In this document: one piece after another, positions 40,037-48,279 of the stretch | How positions within the stretch are numbered: the first letter of the stretch is position 1 | Layout: every line of letters begins with the position of its first letter | Assembly (NCBI GenBank): GCA_021732005.1 | Contig: JAKFVT010000016.1 | Coordinates: 1 to 52,344 of the forward strand | DNA: 52,344 nucleotides | Direction: 5' to 3' | Source: Mycobacterium sp. | Lineage (GTDB): Bacteria > Actinomycetota > Actinomycetes > Mycobacteriales > Mycobacteriaceae | The notes under the pieces: model-generated | Seen by the model: only the letters and a program-made list of their open reading frames with translations | Databases searched by the model: none | Told to the model about the DNA's origin: nothing | Translations under genes and position numbers: made by a program

Positions 40037-41575
40037 TCAGCGTGCTGCGGCCCACCGGGACGGCCGTGCCGAGGACACCCCGGAGAACCGGTATTCCGAG
40101 CGCTTCAGCGTCCGGGTGGACAACCAGTACTGCCACGTCATGCCGCTCCACAGCGTGCGGTTCTTGCCGTGCTCGTCGAGATACCAGCTGCTGCAGCCGC
40201 CGGTGCTCCACACCGCACCCTGCAGGTCGTCCTGGAGCTCGGCGTTGAAAGTGTCCTGGGCCGAACGGGTCGGCGCCAACGCCTGCGCGCCGGCCTTGTC
40301 GACGGCACCGATCGCCTGGCCGACGTAGCGGATCTGCGACTCGATCATGAAGACCACCGAGTTGTGGCCCAGTCCGGTGTTCGGCCCGAGCAGGAAGAAC
40401 AGGTTGGGCATGTCGGCGACGGCGATCCCGCGGTGCGCCTGTACGCCCTCCCGGTTCCAGCGGTCGACCAGGTCCTCGCCGCCGGGGCCTTTGATGCCGA
40501 CGTAGGTGTAGGAGTCGGTGACATGGAAGCCGGTAGCGAACACGATGACGTCGGCCGCCCGTTCGGTGCCGTCTTCGGTGACGATCCCGTGCGGGGTGAT
40601 ACGGGCGATGCGATCGGTCACCAGCTCCGAGTGCGGTTCGGCGATGGCACGAAAATATTTATTGGAGAACAGGACTCGCTTGCAACCCACCCGGTATGTG
40701 GGTGTCAGCCGACGCCGTAGGTCGCGATCTTTGACCTGGTGGCGGATGTTCCACTTGCCGGCCATCTCCCCCAGCGTGAGCAACTCGGGGCGTTTGGTCA
40801 TCGCGAAGCCGAGGGCTTCCTGAAACCAGTAGATGCCGGTGCGCAAGGCCGCCCGAGTGCCGGGGACGGTCCCGAACGCGTTGCGCATCCAGATCGGGAT
40901 CGGGTTGTTGGACCGTGGCAGCACCCATGCCGGGGTGCGTTGATAGAGCTGTAGTCCGCCGACCTTGTCGACGATCTCGGGGACGATCTGGATGGCACTG
41001 GCTCCGGTGCCCACGACGGCGACGCGCTTGCCGGTGAGGTCGACGCCGTGGTCCCACTGCGCGGAGTGGAACGCCTCCCCTTCGAAGTCGGCCAAGCCCT
41101 CGATGTCGGGGATGGACGGGATGTGCAGCGCGCCTGCACCGGAGATCAAAAACTGGGCGACGTATTCGCGGCCGTCCTCGGTGAAGACGTGCCAGCGATA
41201 CTCGGCGTCTTCCCAGTGGGCGCGTTCGACGCGGGCGCCGAAATGGATGTAGCGGCGCAGACCGTGCTTGTCGGTCACACCCCTGAGGTAGTCGAGGATC
41301 TCCGGCTGCAGCGACCACATGTAGGTCCAGTCCGGCTTGGGTTCAAAGGAGAAGGAGTAGAGGTGCGCCGGGATGTCGCAGGCGCAGCCCGGGTAGCTGT
41401 TGTCACGCCAGGTGCCACCGACGTCGTCGGCCTTCTCCAGGATCAGGAAGTCGACGCCGCGACGCTGCAGCTCGATTCCCATCCCCAGCCCGGAGAAGCC
41501 GGTGCCGATGACCAGCGCCCGGGTGTGGACGGGTTCGGTGGTGGTCTCGGCGACGGTGGGTTCAACAACGGTCAT
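40037..41575 (-). CDS. flavin-containing Baeyer-Villiger-type monooxygenase (Rv3049c type)
   Basis: A 512-residue FAD/NADPH monooxygenase. The FAD Rossmann motif is VIGTGFSGLGMG (about residues 22-33). The BVMO fingerprint F-x-G-x3-H-x3-W-D is FEGEAFHSAQWD (164-175), and the NADPH Rossmann motif is VVGTGASAIQI (187-197). A later ATG-like region is FATGFHVTDSYTYVG. Such enzymes insert oxygen next to ketones or oxygenate heteroatoms; EthA is a relative. It sits downstream of a TetR gene in the same direction, with an operator-like palindrome between them. Confidence 0.9.
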   Translation of the reverse strand: MTVVEPTVAETTTEPVHTRALVIGTGFSGLGMGIELQRRGVDFLILEKADDVGGTWRDNSYPGCACDIPAHLYSFSFEPKPDWTYMWSLQPEILDYLRGVTDKHGLRRYIHFGARVERAHWEDAEYRWHVFTEDGREYVAQFLISGAGALHIPSIPDIEGLADFEGEAFHSAQWDHGVDLTGKRVAVVGTGASAIQIVPEIVDKVGGLQLYQRTPAWVLPRSNNPIPIWMRNAFGTVPGTRAALRTGIYWFQEALGFAMTKRPELLTLGEMAGKWNIRHQVKDRDLRRRLTPTYRVGCKRVLFSNKYFRAIAEPHSELVTDRIARITPHGIVTEDGTERAADVIVFATGFHVTDSYTYVGIKGPGGEDLVDRWNREGVQAHRGIAVADMPNLFFLLGPNTGLGHNSVVFMIESQIRYVGQAIGAVDKAGAQALAPTRSAQDTFNAELQDDLQGAVWSTGGCSSWYLDEHGKNRTLWSGMTWQYWLSTRTLKRSEYRFSGVSSARPSRWAAAR

Positions 41576-41591
41576 GCGACCAAAATACCCA

Positions 41592-41604
41592 ATACCGACG
41601 GTAT
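41592..41604. promoter_or_regulatory. ATACCG-A-CGGTAT palindrome between TetR and monooxygenase genes
   Basis: A perfect 6-bp inverted repeat with a 1-base centre, 17 bp upstream of the monooxygenase start and just after the TetR stop. The symmetry and size are like a TetR-family operator. It suggests that the neighbouring TetR controls the monooxygenase. No second copy was found upstream of the TetR gene itself. Confidence 0.4.
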
Positions 41605-41623
41605 CGCCTAGGTGCGTTCGGGC

Positions 41624-42370
41624 TCAGCCGGCGGCGGCACGCCGCTGCATGGCGTCGTGAATCGGGCGGTCGGGATCGAGGTTGACGCCCAACACGTCAG
41701 CGGTGCCGTTGACCGTGCCGAGCATGATCGTGGTCAGGTGATTGATGAACTCGTCCGTCGGCATCCGGCGCGGGCTGTCCGGATCGGGGCCCAGCCACCA
41801 GTCAGTGGCCGCCGAGCACGCGCCGAACGCAGCCGCCGCAGCCAGTTGCAGTGCAGCGGGATCGAGTTGCATGCCGCGTAGCTCGTTGTTGAACGTGTCG
41901 GCGAACGCCATGGTGATCTCGCGCCCCTCATTGAGTGCGCGCTGCGTCGACTCCGACTGTTCGGGGAACCGCCCCTGCAAGATGAACCGCAGCACGTTGG
42001 GGTGCTGCTCGACGAGGCTGACGTACTCGGCGACCCCGCGGCGCACCACCTCCCGAGTCGGGTCGGTGGCGGCGTCGATGTTCGAGAAAATCGCAGCCCA
42101 GAGCATGTCGCGCAGCCGCTTGCCAATCGCCTGGAACAGGTCGGACTTATCGGTGAAGTGCCGGTAGATCTTCGGCTTGGCGGTGCCGGCCTCTTCGGCG
42201 ATCTCGCGCAGGCTGACCTCGGGGCCATGCTTGTCGATCGACCGGAATGCGGCGTCGACGATCTCGGCCCGCACCTTCTTGCGGTGATCCCGCCAGCGTT
42301 CACTGCGCGCGTCGACCTTGGCGGGTTCTGACCCCGACCGCGATCTGGACGCTCTGCGCACGTCAAGCAC
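41624..42370 (-). CDS. TetR-family regulator (Rv3050c type)
   Basis: A 248-residue regulator. After a basic head, the HTH region reads IVDAAFRSIDKHGPEVSLREIAEEAGTAKPKIYRHFTDKSDLF in two stretches (about residues 30-75), with recognition helix TAKPKIYRHF. The C-terminal ligand domain is alpha-helical and ends DPDRPIHDAMQRR. The GTG at 42370 is chosen because the basic DVRRASRSRSG head follows it directly; the long frame to 42658 runs through the divergent promoter. It is upstream of the flavin monooxygenase gene on the same strand and likely regulates it. Ligand unknown. Confidence 0.85.
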   Translation of the reverse strand: MLDVRRASRSRSGSEPAKVDARSERWRDHRKKVRAEIVDAAFRSIDKHGPEVSLREIAEEAGTAKPKIYRHFTDKSDLFQAIGKRLRDMLWAAIFSNIDAATDPTREVVRRGVAEYVSLVEQHPNVLRFILQGRFPEQSESTQRALNEGREITMAFADTFNNELRGMQLDPAALQLAAAAAFGACSAATDWWLGPDPDSPRRMPTDEFINHLTTIMLGTVNGTADVLGVNLDPDRPIHDAMQRRAAAG

Positions 42371-42512
42371 TGTACCCGTAGCGCGGGCTGACCAGGGCCA
42401 ACCCCGCGTGACGACTATTACATCGGTCTGACGCAGGCCGTCGCCGAGCAGAGCGACACGATGTTCTCCGATAGCATCGTCGCATCCGATTATCGAACCG
42501 AGACGAGACGTA

Positions 42513-43694
42513 GTGACCGAGCGATTCGACCTGGTGGTAGCTGGCGGGGGGCCATCAGGATCCGCGGCCGCCTGGCAGGCCGCGCAGACCGGCGCACGGG
42601 TGATCGTGCTGGACAAGGCCCAGTTCCCGCGGGCCAAGCCCTGCGGGGACGGCCTCACCGCACGCGCCGTGAGCTACCTGCAGAAGATGGGCCTGGCCGA
42701 CGAGGTCAACACGTTCCATCGGGTCAACCGCGTGACGGTCTTCAGTCCGTCGCAGTGGGAGCTGTCGTTCCCCAAGCGCCCGGGGATGCCCGACCACGGC
42801 CACACCGTCAGTCGCGAGCACCTCGACACATTGCTGCTCAAGCACGCCGAGTCGGCCGGCGCGACAGTGCGCCAAGGTGCCGAGGTGGCCGGACCAGAGC
42901 TCGACGCCAACGGCCGCGTGGTCGGTGTGGTGCTCAAGAGCGGTGAGAAGGTGCTCGGCGACGCGGTGATCGCCGCCGACGGCGCCTACTCCCCGATCAA
43001 GCGGGCGCTGAAGATCGATTCGGAATACAACGGCTACTCGGCGATCGCGATTCGCTCCGAGATGCCGGCCAACCGTCCCGACTCGGACAGCCTCGACATC
43101 TATTTGAAGCTGGCGTTCCAGGGCGACCAGCTGCCCGGTTACGGCTGGGTGTTCCCGATGGGCAACGGTGTGTTCAACATCGGCCTCGGCTACGTCAACA
43201 GCTATAAGAACTGGCAGTCGATCAACGCCACCCAATTTCTCGGCGATTTCCTGCGCACCCTTCCGCCCGAGTGGGAACTGCCGCCGATCGAGGAGCTCAA
43301 GAAGAACAAGAGCGTGCGGGCCTGGCGACTGCCGATGGGGTTCACAGCCTGGCCGCCGTGGCGGCCAGGTGTTCTGTTCACCGGCGACTCGCTGGGCGCA
43401 GGGAAGCCCGCCTCGGGTGCGGGCATCTCCAAGGCTTTGGAGTCCGGCCTGGCCGCCGGCGAATGTGCGATCGCGGCGCTGGAGAACGGCGGGCCCGACG
43501 ACTTCACCAACTACGGGCAACGCATGGAAGCCGCGTGGGGCCGGGAGTACAAGCGGGGCCGCTACTTCCACAAGCTGCTGGGGTACCCGCAGGTGGCCAA
43601 CGCCGGGATCAAGCTGATCGACAACGCCCCCTTCCGGGACGCGATGCTCAAGGCGCTGTACAAGAAAGCCCAAGGGCCGCAGCACAAGTACTGA
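42513..43694 (+). CDS. geranylgeranyl reductase/menaquinone-reductase-like flavoenzyme
   Basis: A 393-residue FAD-dependent reductase of the GGR family. The dinucleotide fold is VVAGGGPSGSAAA (residues 8-20). The substrate-side motif PCGDGLTARAVSYL (about 45-58) and the second FAD motif TGDSLGAGKPASGAGI (about 290-305) are typical. Family members reduce isoprenoid double bonds; MenJ in mycobacteria saturates one unit of the menaquinone side chain. This gene is not at the menJ place, so it may be a paralogue acting on another prenyl lipid. The start is GTG at 42513, just after the divergent TetR promoter region. Confidence 0.83.
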   Translation: MTERFDLVVAGGGPSGSAAAWQAAQTGARVIVLDKAQFPRAKPCGDGLTARAVSYLQKMGLADEVNTFHRVNRVTVFSPSQWELSFPKRPGMPDHGHTVSREHLDTLLLKHAESAGATVRQGAEVAGPELDANGRVVGVVLKSGEKVLGDAVIAADGAYSPIKRALKIDSEYNGYSAIAIRSEMPANRPDSDSLDIYLKLAFQGDQLPGYGWVFPMGNGVFNIGLGYVNSYKNWQSINATQFLGDFLRTLPPEWELPPIEELKKNKSVRAWRLPMGFTAWPPWRPGVLFTGDSLGAGKPASGAGISKALESGLAAGECAIAALENGGPDDFTNYGQRMEAAWGREYKRGRYFHKLLGYPQVANAGIKLIDNAPFRDAMLKALYKKAQGPQHKY

Positions 43695-43698
43695 GCGC

Positions 43699-44184
43699 AT
43701 GGTGACGACGGCGGTCGGCCTAAGCGACGAGGAGCTGGCACGGATCGAGGGTGAGTTCGGCTTCGAGTTCGCCGACGACCATCGAGCATTTCTGTCTTCT
43801 GGCTTGCCCGTGGGGGATTCGTGGCCGGACTGGCGCTCGGCACCGCGCCGGAGTCTGCAACAACGATTGCGGCTGCCCGCCGAGGGCATCCTCTTCGCTG
43901 TCGAATGGCGGGACTTCTGGGGTCCAGACTGGGGTGTGCGCCCCGCCCGGATGAAGGACGCATTGCGCAGTGCGAACTACCACCTGGCGCGGGCGCCGCA
44001 GTTGGTGCCGCTGCACGCGAACAATTACCTTCCTGCGGGGCGCGGCACATCCGGGCACCCGGTGCTGTCGGTCTATCAGAGTGACGTGAGTTGTTGTGCC
44101 GCTGATATTTTCGACTACGCCGATCCTGATCCGTCGCGGGTGTCGACGTCGACGGTGCCGTTCTGGTCAGACCTGATCGGCTAG
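43699..44184 (+). CDS. SMI1/KNR4-like protein
   Basis: A 161-residue protein with SUKH/SMI1-KNR4-like features: LSDEELARIEGEFGFEFADDHRAFL at the start, the WPDWR segment, and later VPLHANNYLPAG with PVLSVYQSDVSCCAADIFDY. In bacteria such proteins occur as immunity proteins of toxin systems and as stand-alone genes. No toxin gene is visible beside it, so an immunity role is unsupported here. The ATG follows the GGR stop after 4 bp; the genes are probably cotranscribed. Its stop shares the four bases CTAG with the convergent dioxygenase stop. Confidence 0.7.
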   Translation: MVTTAVGLSDEELARIEGEFGFEFADDHRAFLSSGLPVGDSWPDWRSAPRRSLQQRLRLPAEGILFAVEWRDFWGPDWGVRPARMKDALRSANYHLARAPQLVPLHANNYLPAGRGTSGHPVLSVYQSDVSCCAADIFDYADPDPSRVSTSTVPFWSDLIG

Positions 44185-45050
44185 ATGTTCGACTCGTCGG
44201 CGGGGACACCGCGGGCGGGAGCGGCCGCGCCGCCGTCGTCGTCCGATGGCGACGCGACGTCCAGGCCCAGGGTGTACGACGTCATCGACAGGGAGCCATA
44301 GGCGCAGCCATCGGTGAGCACGCCGACCTTGTCATCGTGCTCGGCAGCCAGTCCCGCGAAGTACAGCAGCGGCAGAAAGTGATCGGGCGTCGGCACCGCG
44401 GCCGAGTAGTCCGGGTGCTCGCGGAGCCGGACCGCATCGGCCGGATCGGTCAGCACCTGCGTGCGTGCCTGATCGTCGAAGCGCTGCGCCCAGTCAAAAG
44501 CCCTGTCCCCCAGCGTCGGATCCATCCCGGCCAGATTGTGCACCACGTTGCCGCTACCCAGGATCAGCACACCCCGCTCGCGCAGCGCGGCCAGCTTGGC
44601 GCCCAGCTCGAGGTGGTACTCGAGCGGCTTGTAAGCGTTGATGGCCACTTGCACGACGGGTACCGATGCATCCGGGAATGCGTGCACGAGCACCGACCAG
44701 GTGCCGTGGTCGATCCCCCAACTGTCGACGTCGGCGCCCACCCACGTCGGCTCGACCACGTCGGCGATCTCGTCGGCGAGCTCCGGCAGACCCGGTGCCG
44801 GGTACTGCACATCGAAGAGTTCGGTGGGAAACCCGTAGAAGTCGTGGATAGTCCGCGGCACGGCCATCGCGGTGACCGCGGTGGCGTTGATGTACCAGTG
44901 CGCGCTGACGACGACGATCGCCCGCGGCCGCCCGACCGATTCGTTTACCGACCGGCCGAACGCCCGCCACGCCGAGGTGTAGCGGTTGAGTTCCAGGGCG
45001 TTCATCGGGCTGCCGTGCCCGATGAACGCAGCCGGCATGATTGCGGACAT
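44181..45050 (-). CDS. LigB-superfamily (DODA-type) extradiol dioxygenase
   Basis: A 289-residue enzyme of the class III extradiol/DODA group. It starts MSAIMPAAFIGHGSPMNAL, with the first metal His, then IVVVSAHWYINATA with the second, IDHGTWSVLVHAFPDASVPVVQ with another conserved His, and the late GSGNVVHNL. The family (YgiD, DOPA dioxygenase) uses Zn or Fe to open catechol rings or acts on related compounds; physiological substrates are mostly unknown. It follows the PhyH gene on the same strand after 20 bp, so the two are probably cotranscribed. The C-terminal 20 residues are an acidic, alanine-rich tail. Confidence 0.85.
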   Translation of the reverse strand: MSAIMPAAFIGHGSPMNALELNRYTSAWRAFGRSVNESVGRPRAIVVVSAHWYINATAVTAMAVPRTIHDFYGFPTELFDVQYPAPGLPELADEIADVVEPTWVGADVDSWGIDHGTWSVLVHAFPDASVPVVQVAINAYKPLEYHLELGAKLAALRERGVLILGSGNVVHNLAGMDPTLGDRAFDWAQRFDDQARTQVLTDPADAVRLREHPDYSAAVPTPDHFLPLLYFAGLAAEHDDKVGVLTDGCAYGSLSMTSYTLGLDVASPSDDDGGAAAPARGVPADESNI

Positions 45051-45070
45051 AGCTCTAGTTAACCGCGATA

Positions 45071-45958
45071 TCACTCACTGTGGGCGAGCTGGTCGGCGAA
45101 CGCCGCGCCCGCATCGCCGGTCAGCTTGGCCGCGTCGAACGCGTAGGCGACACGGTCACCGCGGATCGCGCGCAAGGGGTCCTCGAAGTCACGGAAGTAC
45201 CCCATGGCCCACGCGCCCTCCTGGTATCCGATCAGCTTCAGCAGATCGTCGTCGAGGTCGCGTGCGACTTCCATTGGTACCGAGAGGAATTGGTTCTCCT
45301 CCTGACGGACCCAACCGACGCAGTAGTTTACGTTGATGGCACGCCGGACCTGGTCGCTGCGGTTGGCGGCACCGCTGTGCACGATCTTGCCGGAGTAGAG
45401 CAGCACTGACCCTCGCGACATCTCCGCCTGCACGCACTCGTCGTCGGCATAGTCGGTCGGCTTCTTGTCGCCCACCTGACTGCCGGGCACCACCCTGGTC
45501 GCGCCCATCTCCGCGGTGTAGTCGGTCATCGCCCACAGCGTGTTGCACTGCACGTGGTAGTCGTCCGGGAACGGATAGAAGTCGAACGCGTTCTGGTCGC
45601 GGTGCAGCGACTGATCGGTTTCGCCGGGCTCGATCGAGATCACCTGGGTGAGCATCAGCTGAAATGCGCTGGCATGGCCGAGGAAGTCCTGGCACACACC
45701 GAGGATGGACGGATTCTGAATCAGCGTGCGGCAGGCCGGGGACCGGGCGATCAGCGCACCAGTACGTCGGGTCTTGCGACCGATCATCGCGTTGTAGCCC
45801 ATCGGCGTCGCGTCGAGGTAGGGCGCCAGCTCGTCGCCGATCGTGTCCATCAAAGAGTCCGGAACCAGGTTGTCGACGATCACGTAACCGTCGCGGCGCA
45901 GATGGTCGGCAAGGTCCGCCGGGGACGTGGTGGCCGGAACATGCGTCAGCATGGTCAT
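45071..45958 (-). CDS. phytanoyl-CoA dioxygenase (PhyH) family protein
   Basis: A 295-residue Fe(II)/2-oxoglutarate-dependent oxygenase. The double-stranded beta-helix metal site is the H-x-D in SLHRDQNAFDF and the distal His in SGKIVHSGAANRSDQ, with the Arg in the same segment as a candidate 2-oxoglutarate ligand. The remainder, including FYPFPDDYHVQCNTLWAMTDYT and ATRVVPGSQ, is typical of PhyH members. They hydroxylate fatty acyl chains or secondary metabolites. The start at 45958 leads directly to the conserved LADHLRRDGYVIVDNLV. It is upstream of the LigB-type gene in the same operon. Confidence 0.85.
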   Translation of the reverse strand: MTMLTHVPATTSPADLADHLRRDGYVIVDNLVPDSLMDTIGDELAPYLDATPMGYNAMIGRKTRRTGALIARSPACRTLIQNPSILGVCQDFLGHASAFQLMLTQVISIEPGETDQSLHRDQNAFDFYPFPDDYHVQCNTLWAMTDYTAEMGATRVVPGSQVGDKKPTDYADDECVQAEMSRGSVLLYSGKIVHSGAANRSDQVRRAINVNYCVGWVRQEENQFLSVPMEVARDLDDDLLKLIGYQEGAWAMGYFRDFEDPLRAIRGDRVAYAFDAAKLTGDAGAAFADQLAHSE

Positions 45959-46014
45959 GTTTCGAGTATCGCGGAGCGTATGTGTTGACCAGGTAAAAAG
46001 GCGTCACACGACGG

Positions 46015-46728
46015 TTAAGGCCGCCGCCGCTTGGGGGCGCCCGGCTGACGTGCGACCTTTCCGGCGGCGGCGCGGGCGGCTTGCTTGGCCAGCGTCTTCT
46101 CCCGCGCGGTGCGCTTCGGAGTCGGCTGCGCCTGCCCGCGCGACGAACTCGGTTTGCGCCCCCGCACGATCCCGGTGAACTCTTCGACCAATGGCGACGC
46201 TTGCCCCGCCGGGAAGGCAAGCGCCACTGGACAAGTCGGCGCGTCGGCGATCGGCCGATACGTGAGGTCGCGACGGTGGTACAGCCGGGCCAGTGACTGC
46301 GGGACGATCAGCACACCCAACCCAGCGGCGGCGAGTTCTATTGCAGCCTCGGTGGTTTCGGGGCGGTGATCGATCGCAGTGCCCGGAGCGTCCGCCCAGG
46401 CGACGACGTCGTCGAGTGGCAGCAGGACCGGTTCGTCGGTGAGGTCGGCCGCGGTGATCTCGTCGGCGGCGCTCAGAAGGTGATCAGTCGGCACCACGGC
46501 CACCGTCGTCTCCTCGTAGAGCGGGATGACGGACAGCCCCGATGTGTCGGCCGCTGGGCGCAACAACGCCACGTCGACGGTCCCGTCCCGCACCTCGGCG
46601 GCCGCGTCCGCCGCGGTGACGGCGCACAGCTCAAGCCGAACATCGGGGTGGCGTTCAGCCCAGGTCCGAGCCCACTTCGCGGGCGTCGCTCCGGGGACGT
46701 ACCCGACGGTGAGCGAGGACTGGGTCAC
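46015..46728 (-). CDS. LysR-type effector domain without DNA-binding domain, with basic C-terminal tail
   Basis: A 237-residue protein that begins directly with the LysR substrate-binding fold (TVGYVPGATPAKWARTWAERHPDVRLEL, GTVDVALLRP, VAVVPTDHLL, LGVLIVPQSLARL). The usual 60-residue N-terminal HTH of LysR regulators is absent, and no HTH lies upstream in frame. The last 50 residues are lysine/arginine/alanine-rich (KRTAREKTLAKQAARAAAG and PGAPKRRRP), a tail that may bind nucleic acid. The gene is divergent from a DUF5997 gene 28 bp away, suggesting linked function. Whether it acts as a sensor, binder or regulator is not known. Confidence 0.75.
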   Translation of the reverse strand: MTQSSLTVGYVPGATPAKWARTWAERHPDVRLELCAVTAADAAAEVRDGTVDVALLRPAADTSGLSVIPLYEETTVAVVPTDHLLSAADEITAADLTDEPVLLPLDDVVAWADAPGTAIDHRPETTEAAIELAAAGLGVLIVPQSLARLYHRRDLTYRPIADAPTCPVALAFPAGQASPLVEEFTGIVRGRKPSSSRGQAQPTPKRTAREKTLAKQAARAAAGKVARQPGAPKRRRP

Positions 46729-46756
46729 CGACTCAGGCTACCGATAGGCTCGTGCC

Positions 46757-47137
46757 ATGAGCAGGCCGAACGCGCAGTCGATGAAACCCGCCACCGCGGC
46801 GAAGAAGCTGGACGTGTACCTGCCGGCGACGCCCGCGGAGTTCCAGGCGACTGCGATCACCCGCGACGAGCTGGCAGCCCTGCAGGCCGACCCGCCGCAG
46901 TGGCTGGCCGATCTCCGCAAGAACGGACCGCACCCGAAGAACCTCGTGGCGGCCAAGCTCGGCGTGTCGATCGCGGGTCTCGCGCGGGGCGGCGTGGTGG
47001 ACGCGCTGACCACCGAGCAGATCGATGCGCTGCTCGCCGACAAGCCGGACTGGCTGGTCGCCGAACGTGAGAGCTACCAGAACGTGCTGGCCGAGCAGCG
47101 GCGGCTGAAGGCGCTGCACGCAGACAAAAAGCGTTGA
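46757..47137 (+). CDS. DUF5997 family protein
   Basis: A 126-residue soluble protein of the actinobacterial DUF5997 family. The body reads KPATAAKKLDVYLPATPAEFQ, ITRDELAALQADPPQWLADLR, GPHPKNLVAAKLGVSIAGLAR and LTTEQIDALLADKPDWLVAE. The KNLVAAKLGVSIAGLAR part looks like a short helix-turn-helix, so DNA binding is possible but unproved. The divergent neighbour is the LysR-type effector domain lacking an HTH; the two could together replace a normal one-protein regulator. A strong hairpin follows the stop. Confidence 0.72.
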   Translation: MSRPNAQSMKPATAAKKLDVYLPATPAEFQATAITRDELAALQADPPQWLADLRKNGPHPKNLVAAKLGVSIAGLARGGVVDALTTEQIDALLADKPDWLVAERESYQNVLAEQRRLKALHADKKR

Positions 47138-47143
47138 GGTAGC

Positions 47144-47181
47144 ACTGAGGGCGAGGATTTCGCGGAATCTTCGCCCTCAGT
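47144..47181. terminator. bidirectional hairpin between DUF5997 and VOC genes
   Basis: The arms ACTGAGGGCGA (47144-47154) and TCGCCCTCAGT (47171-47181) are perfect complements; the inner GATT/AATC can extend the stem. It fills the 50-bp gap between converging genes and should terminate both. U-runs are weak. Confidence 0.7.
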
Positions 47182-47187
47182 ACGTTC

Positions 47188-47577
47188 TCACGCGTCGTCG
47201 GTCCAGAAGATCTGCCAGGAGTGGCCGTCGAGGTCGTTGTAACTGCGCCCGTACATGGACCCGTGATCTTCGGAATCCCCATCGGTGCCGCCCGCGGCGA
47301 TCGCTCGATTCACCAAAGCATCCACCGCGTCACGACTGTCGACGCCGAGGCACACGACGCATTCTTTGACCTTCGCCGCGTCGGCGGTCTCCAGCGGGTG
47401 CAGCGCGTCGAAGGCGTCGCGCTGCAGCAGCATCGCGAACTGGTTGCCCCCCAGTACGAGCGTGACTGCGCTCTCGCCGCTGAACTGTTCGTTGATCGCG
47501 TATCCGAGGTCGGAGAAGAACTTTCGCGAGCGGTCGACGTCGGCGACGGGCAGGTTGACGAACAGCATTGAGTGCAT
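47188..47577 (-). CDS. VOC (glyoxalase/bleomycin-resistance fold) protein
   Basis: A 129-residue vicinal-oxygen-chelate protein. It begins MHSMLFVNLPVADVDRSRKFFSDLGY with the first beta-alpha-beta-beta-beta unit; the second unit begins near KECVVCLGVDSRDAVD and ends NDLDGHSWQIFW, where the DGHSWQI pattern supplies a metal or ligand residue. Members detoxify or bind small molecules. The ATG at 47577 has a GGAGG 6 bases upstream, and the longer frame to 47781 is rejected. Two cysteines (CVVC) lie close together. Substrate unknown. Confidence 0.82.
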   Translation of the reverse strand: MHSMLFVNLPVADVDRSRKFFSDLGYAINEQFSGESAVTLVLGGNQFAMLLQRDAFDALHPLETADAAKVKECVVCLGVDSRDAVDALVNRAIAAGGTDGDSEDHGSMYGRSYNDLDGHSWQIFWTDDA

Positions 47578-47748
47578 GGGTGCCTCCGTGGCTTCTGCGG
47601 GTTCGGCTGGATGCCGTCGGAGAAACAGACCGGGCGGGCGCGCGAAACTCATCGTGGCATGCCGTTGATTCAGAAGTGGGGGCGACCATGTCGGCGTCAT
47701 TCTCGCTCCCAGTACTGAGTCGATGCGACGAGCAGTACCCTGCCCTCT

Positions 47749-48249
47749 ATGACCTGCCTCCCCGCATGGCTGCGTGAGCACCGTATCGCTGTGGCCACCG
47801 CCGGCTATGTGGGCTATTCCGCGGTGATGCTCCGGTTGGATCGTCGGATGCAGGCCACCGGCGGACCCGGCATCATCCCGTTCGAACTCGCGGGCTCAGC
47901 CGCCAAGGCCGAGGGCATCATGGCCCGGTGGGGTGCGGACGGCATGCGCGCGGCCCGCAGGTCGATGTGGCTCGACTTCGGCTACATGACGAGCTACGGA
48001 ATCCTGTTGGCATTACTCGTCGACCGTCGGCGTCGACGCCGGGGTCATCCGGCCTGGCTGTCAGCCCTGGCCGCCGGTGCGGTCGCGGGCGATGCGATCG
48101 AGGGCGTCGCGCTGCTGCGAGTCCTCGACCGCCGAGACCTCGCCGTCAACGCGCGCATCGCACAGGTCGCAGCGTCGATCAAGTTCGCCATCCTTGCGGT
48201 GGCTCTCGGGTATGCCAGCTACCCCGGAAAGAAAACAGGCCAGGGATAA
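47749..48249 (+). CDS. four-helix integral membrane protein of unknown function
   Basis: A 166-residue protein with hydrophobic helices at about residues 12-32, 70-92, 100-122 and 135-158. Conserved-looking features are LDRRMQATGGPGIIPFELAGSA between helices 1 and 2 and RSMWLDFGYMTSYGILLALLVDRRRRRRG. The ATGGPGI loop and the WLDFGYMT segment recur in actinobacterial relatives I recall, without known function. The start is the ATG at 47749. The stop codon TAA lies inside the loop of the following terminator. Confidence 0.7.
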   Translation: MTCLPAWLREHRIAVATAGYVGYSAVMLRLDRRMQATGGPGIIPFELAGSAAKAEGIMARWGADGMRAARRSMWLDFGYMTSYGILLALLVDRRRRRRGHPAWLSALAAGAVAGDAIEGVALLRVLDRRDLAVNARIAQVAASIKFAILAVALGYASYPGKKTGQG

Positions 48250-48267
48250 CCTCCCTGGCCTGTTTTT
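48232..48267. terminator. strong bidirectional Rho-independent terminator before nrdE 3' end
   Basis: A 14-bp perfect stem, AAAACAGGCCAGGG (48232-48245) against CCCTGGCCTGTTTT (48253-48266), closes a 7-base loop and is followed by T at 48267. Read leftward it also has a T-rich end, so it can end both the membrane-protein transcript and the nrdHIE transcript. The upstream gene's stop codon is in the loop. Confidence 0.92.
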
Positions 48268-48279
48268 ACTTAGCTCAAC

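Noticed and set aside
43699..44184. SMI1-like gene as an immunity protein of a polymorphic toxin system
   Set aside because: No toxin-like gene, secretion signal or duplicated immunity gene is nearby. The gene is preceded by a metabolic reductase.
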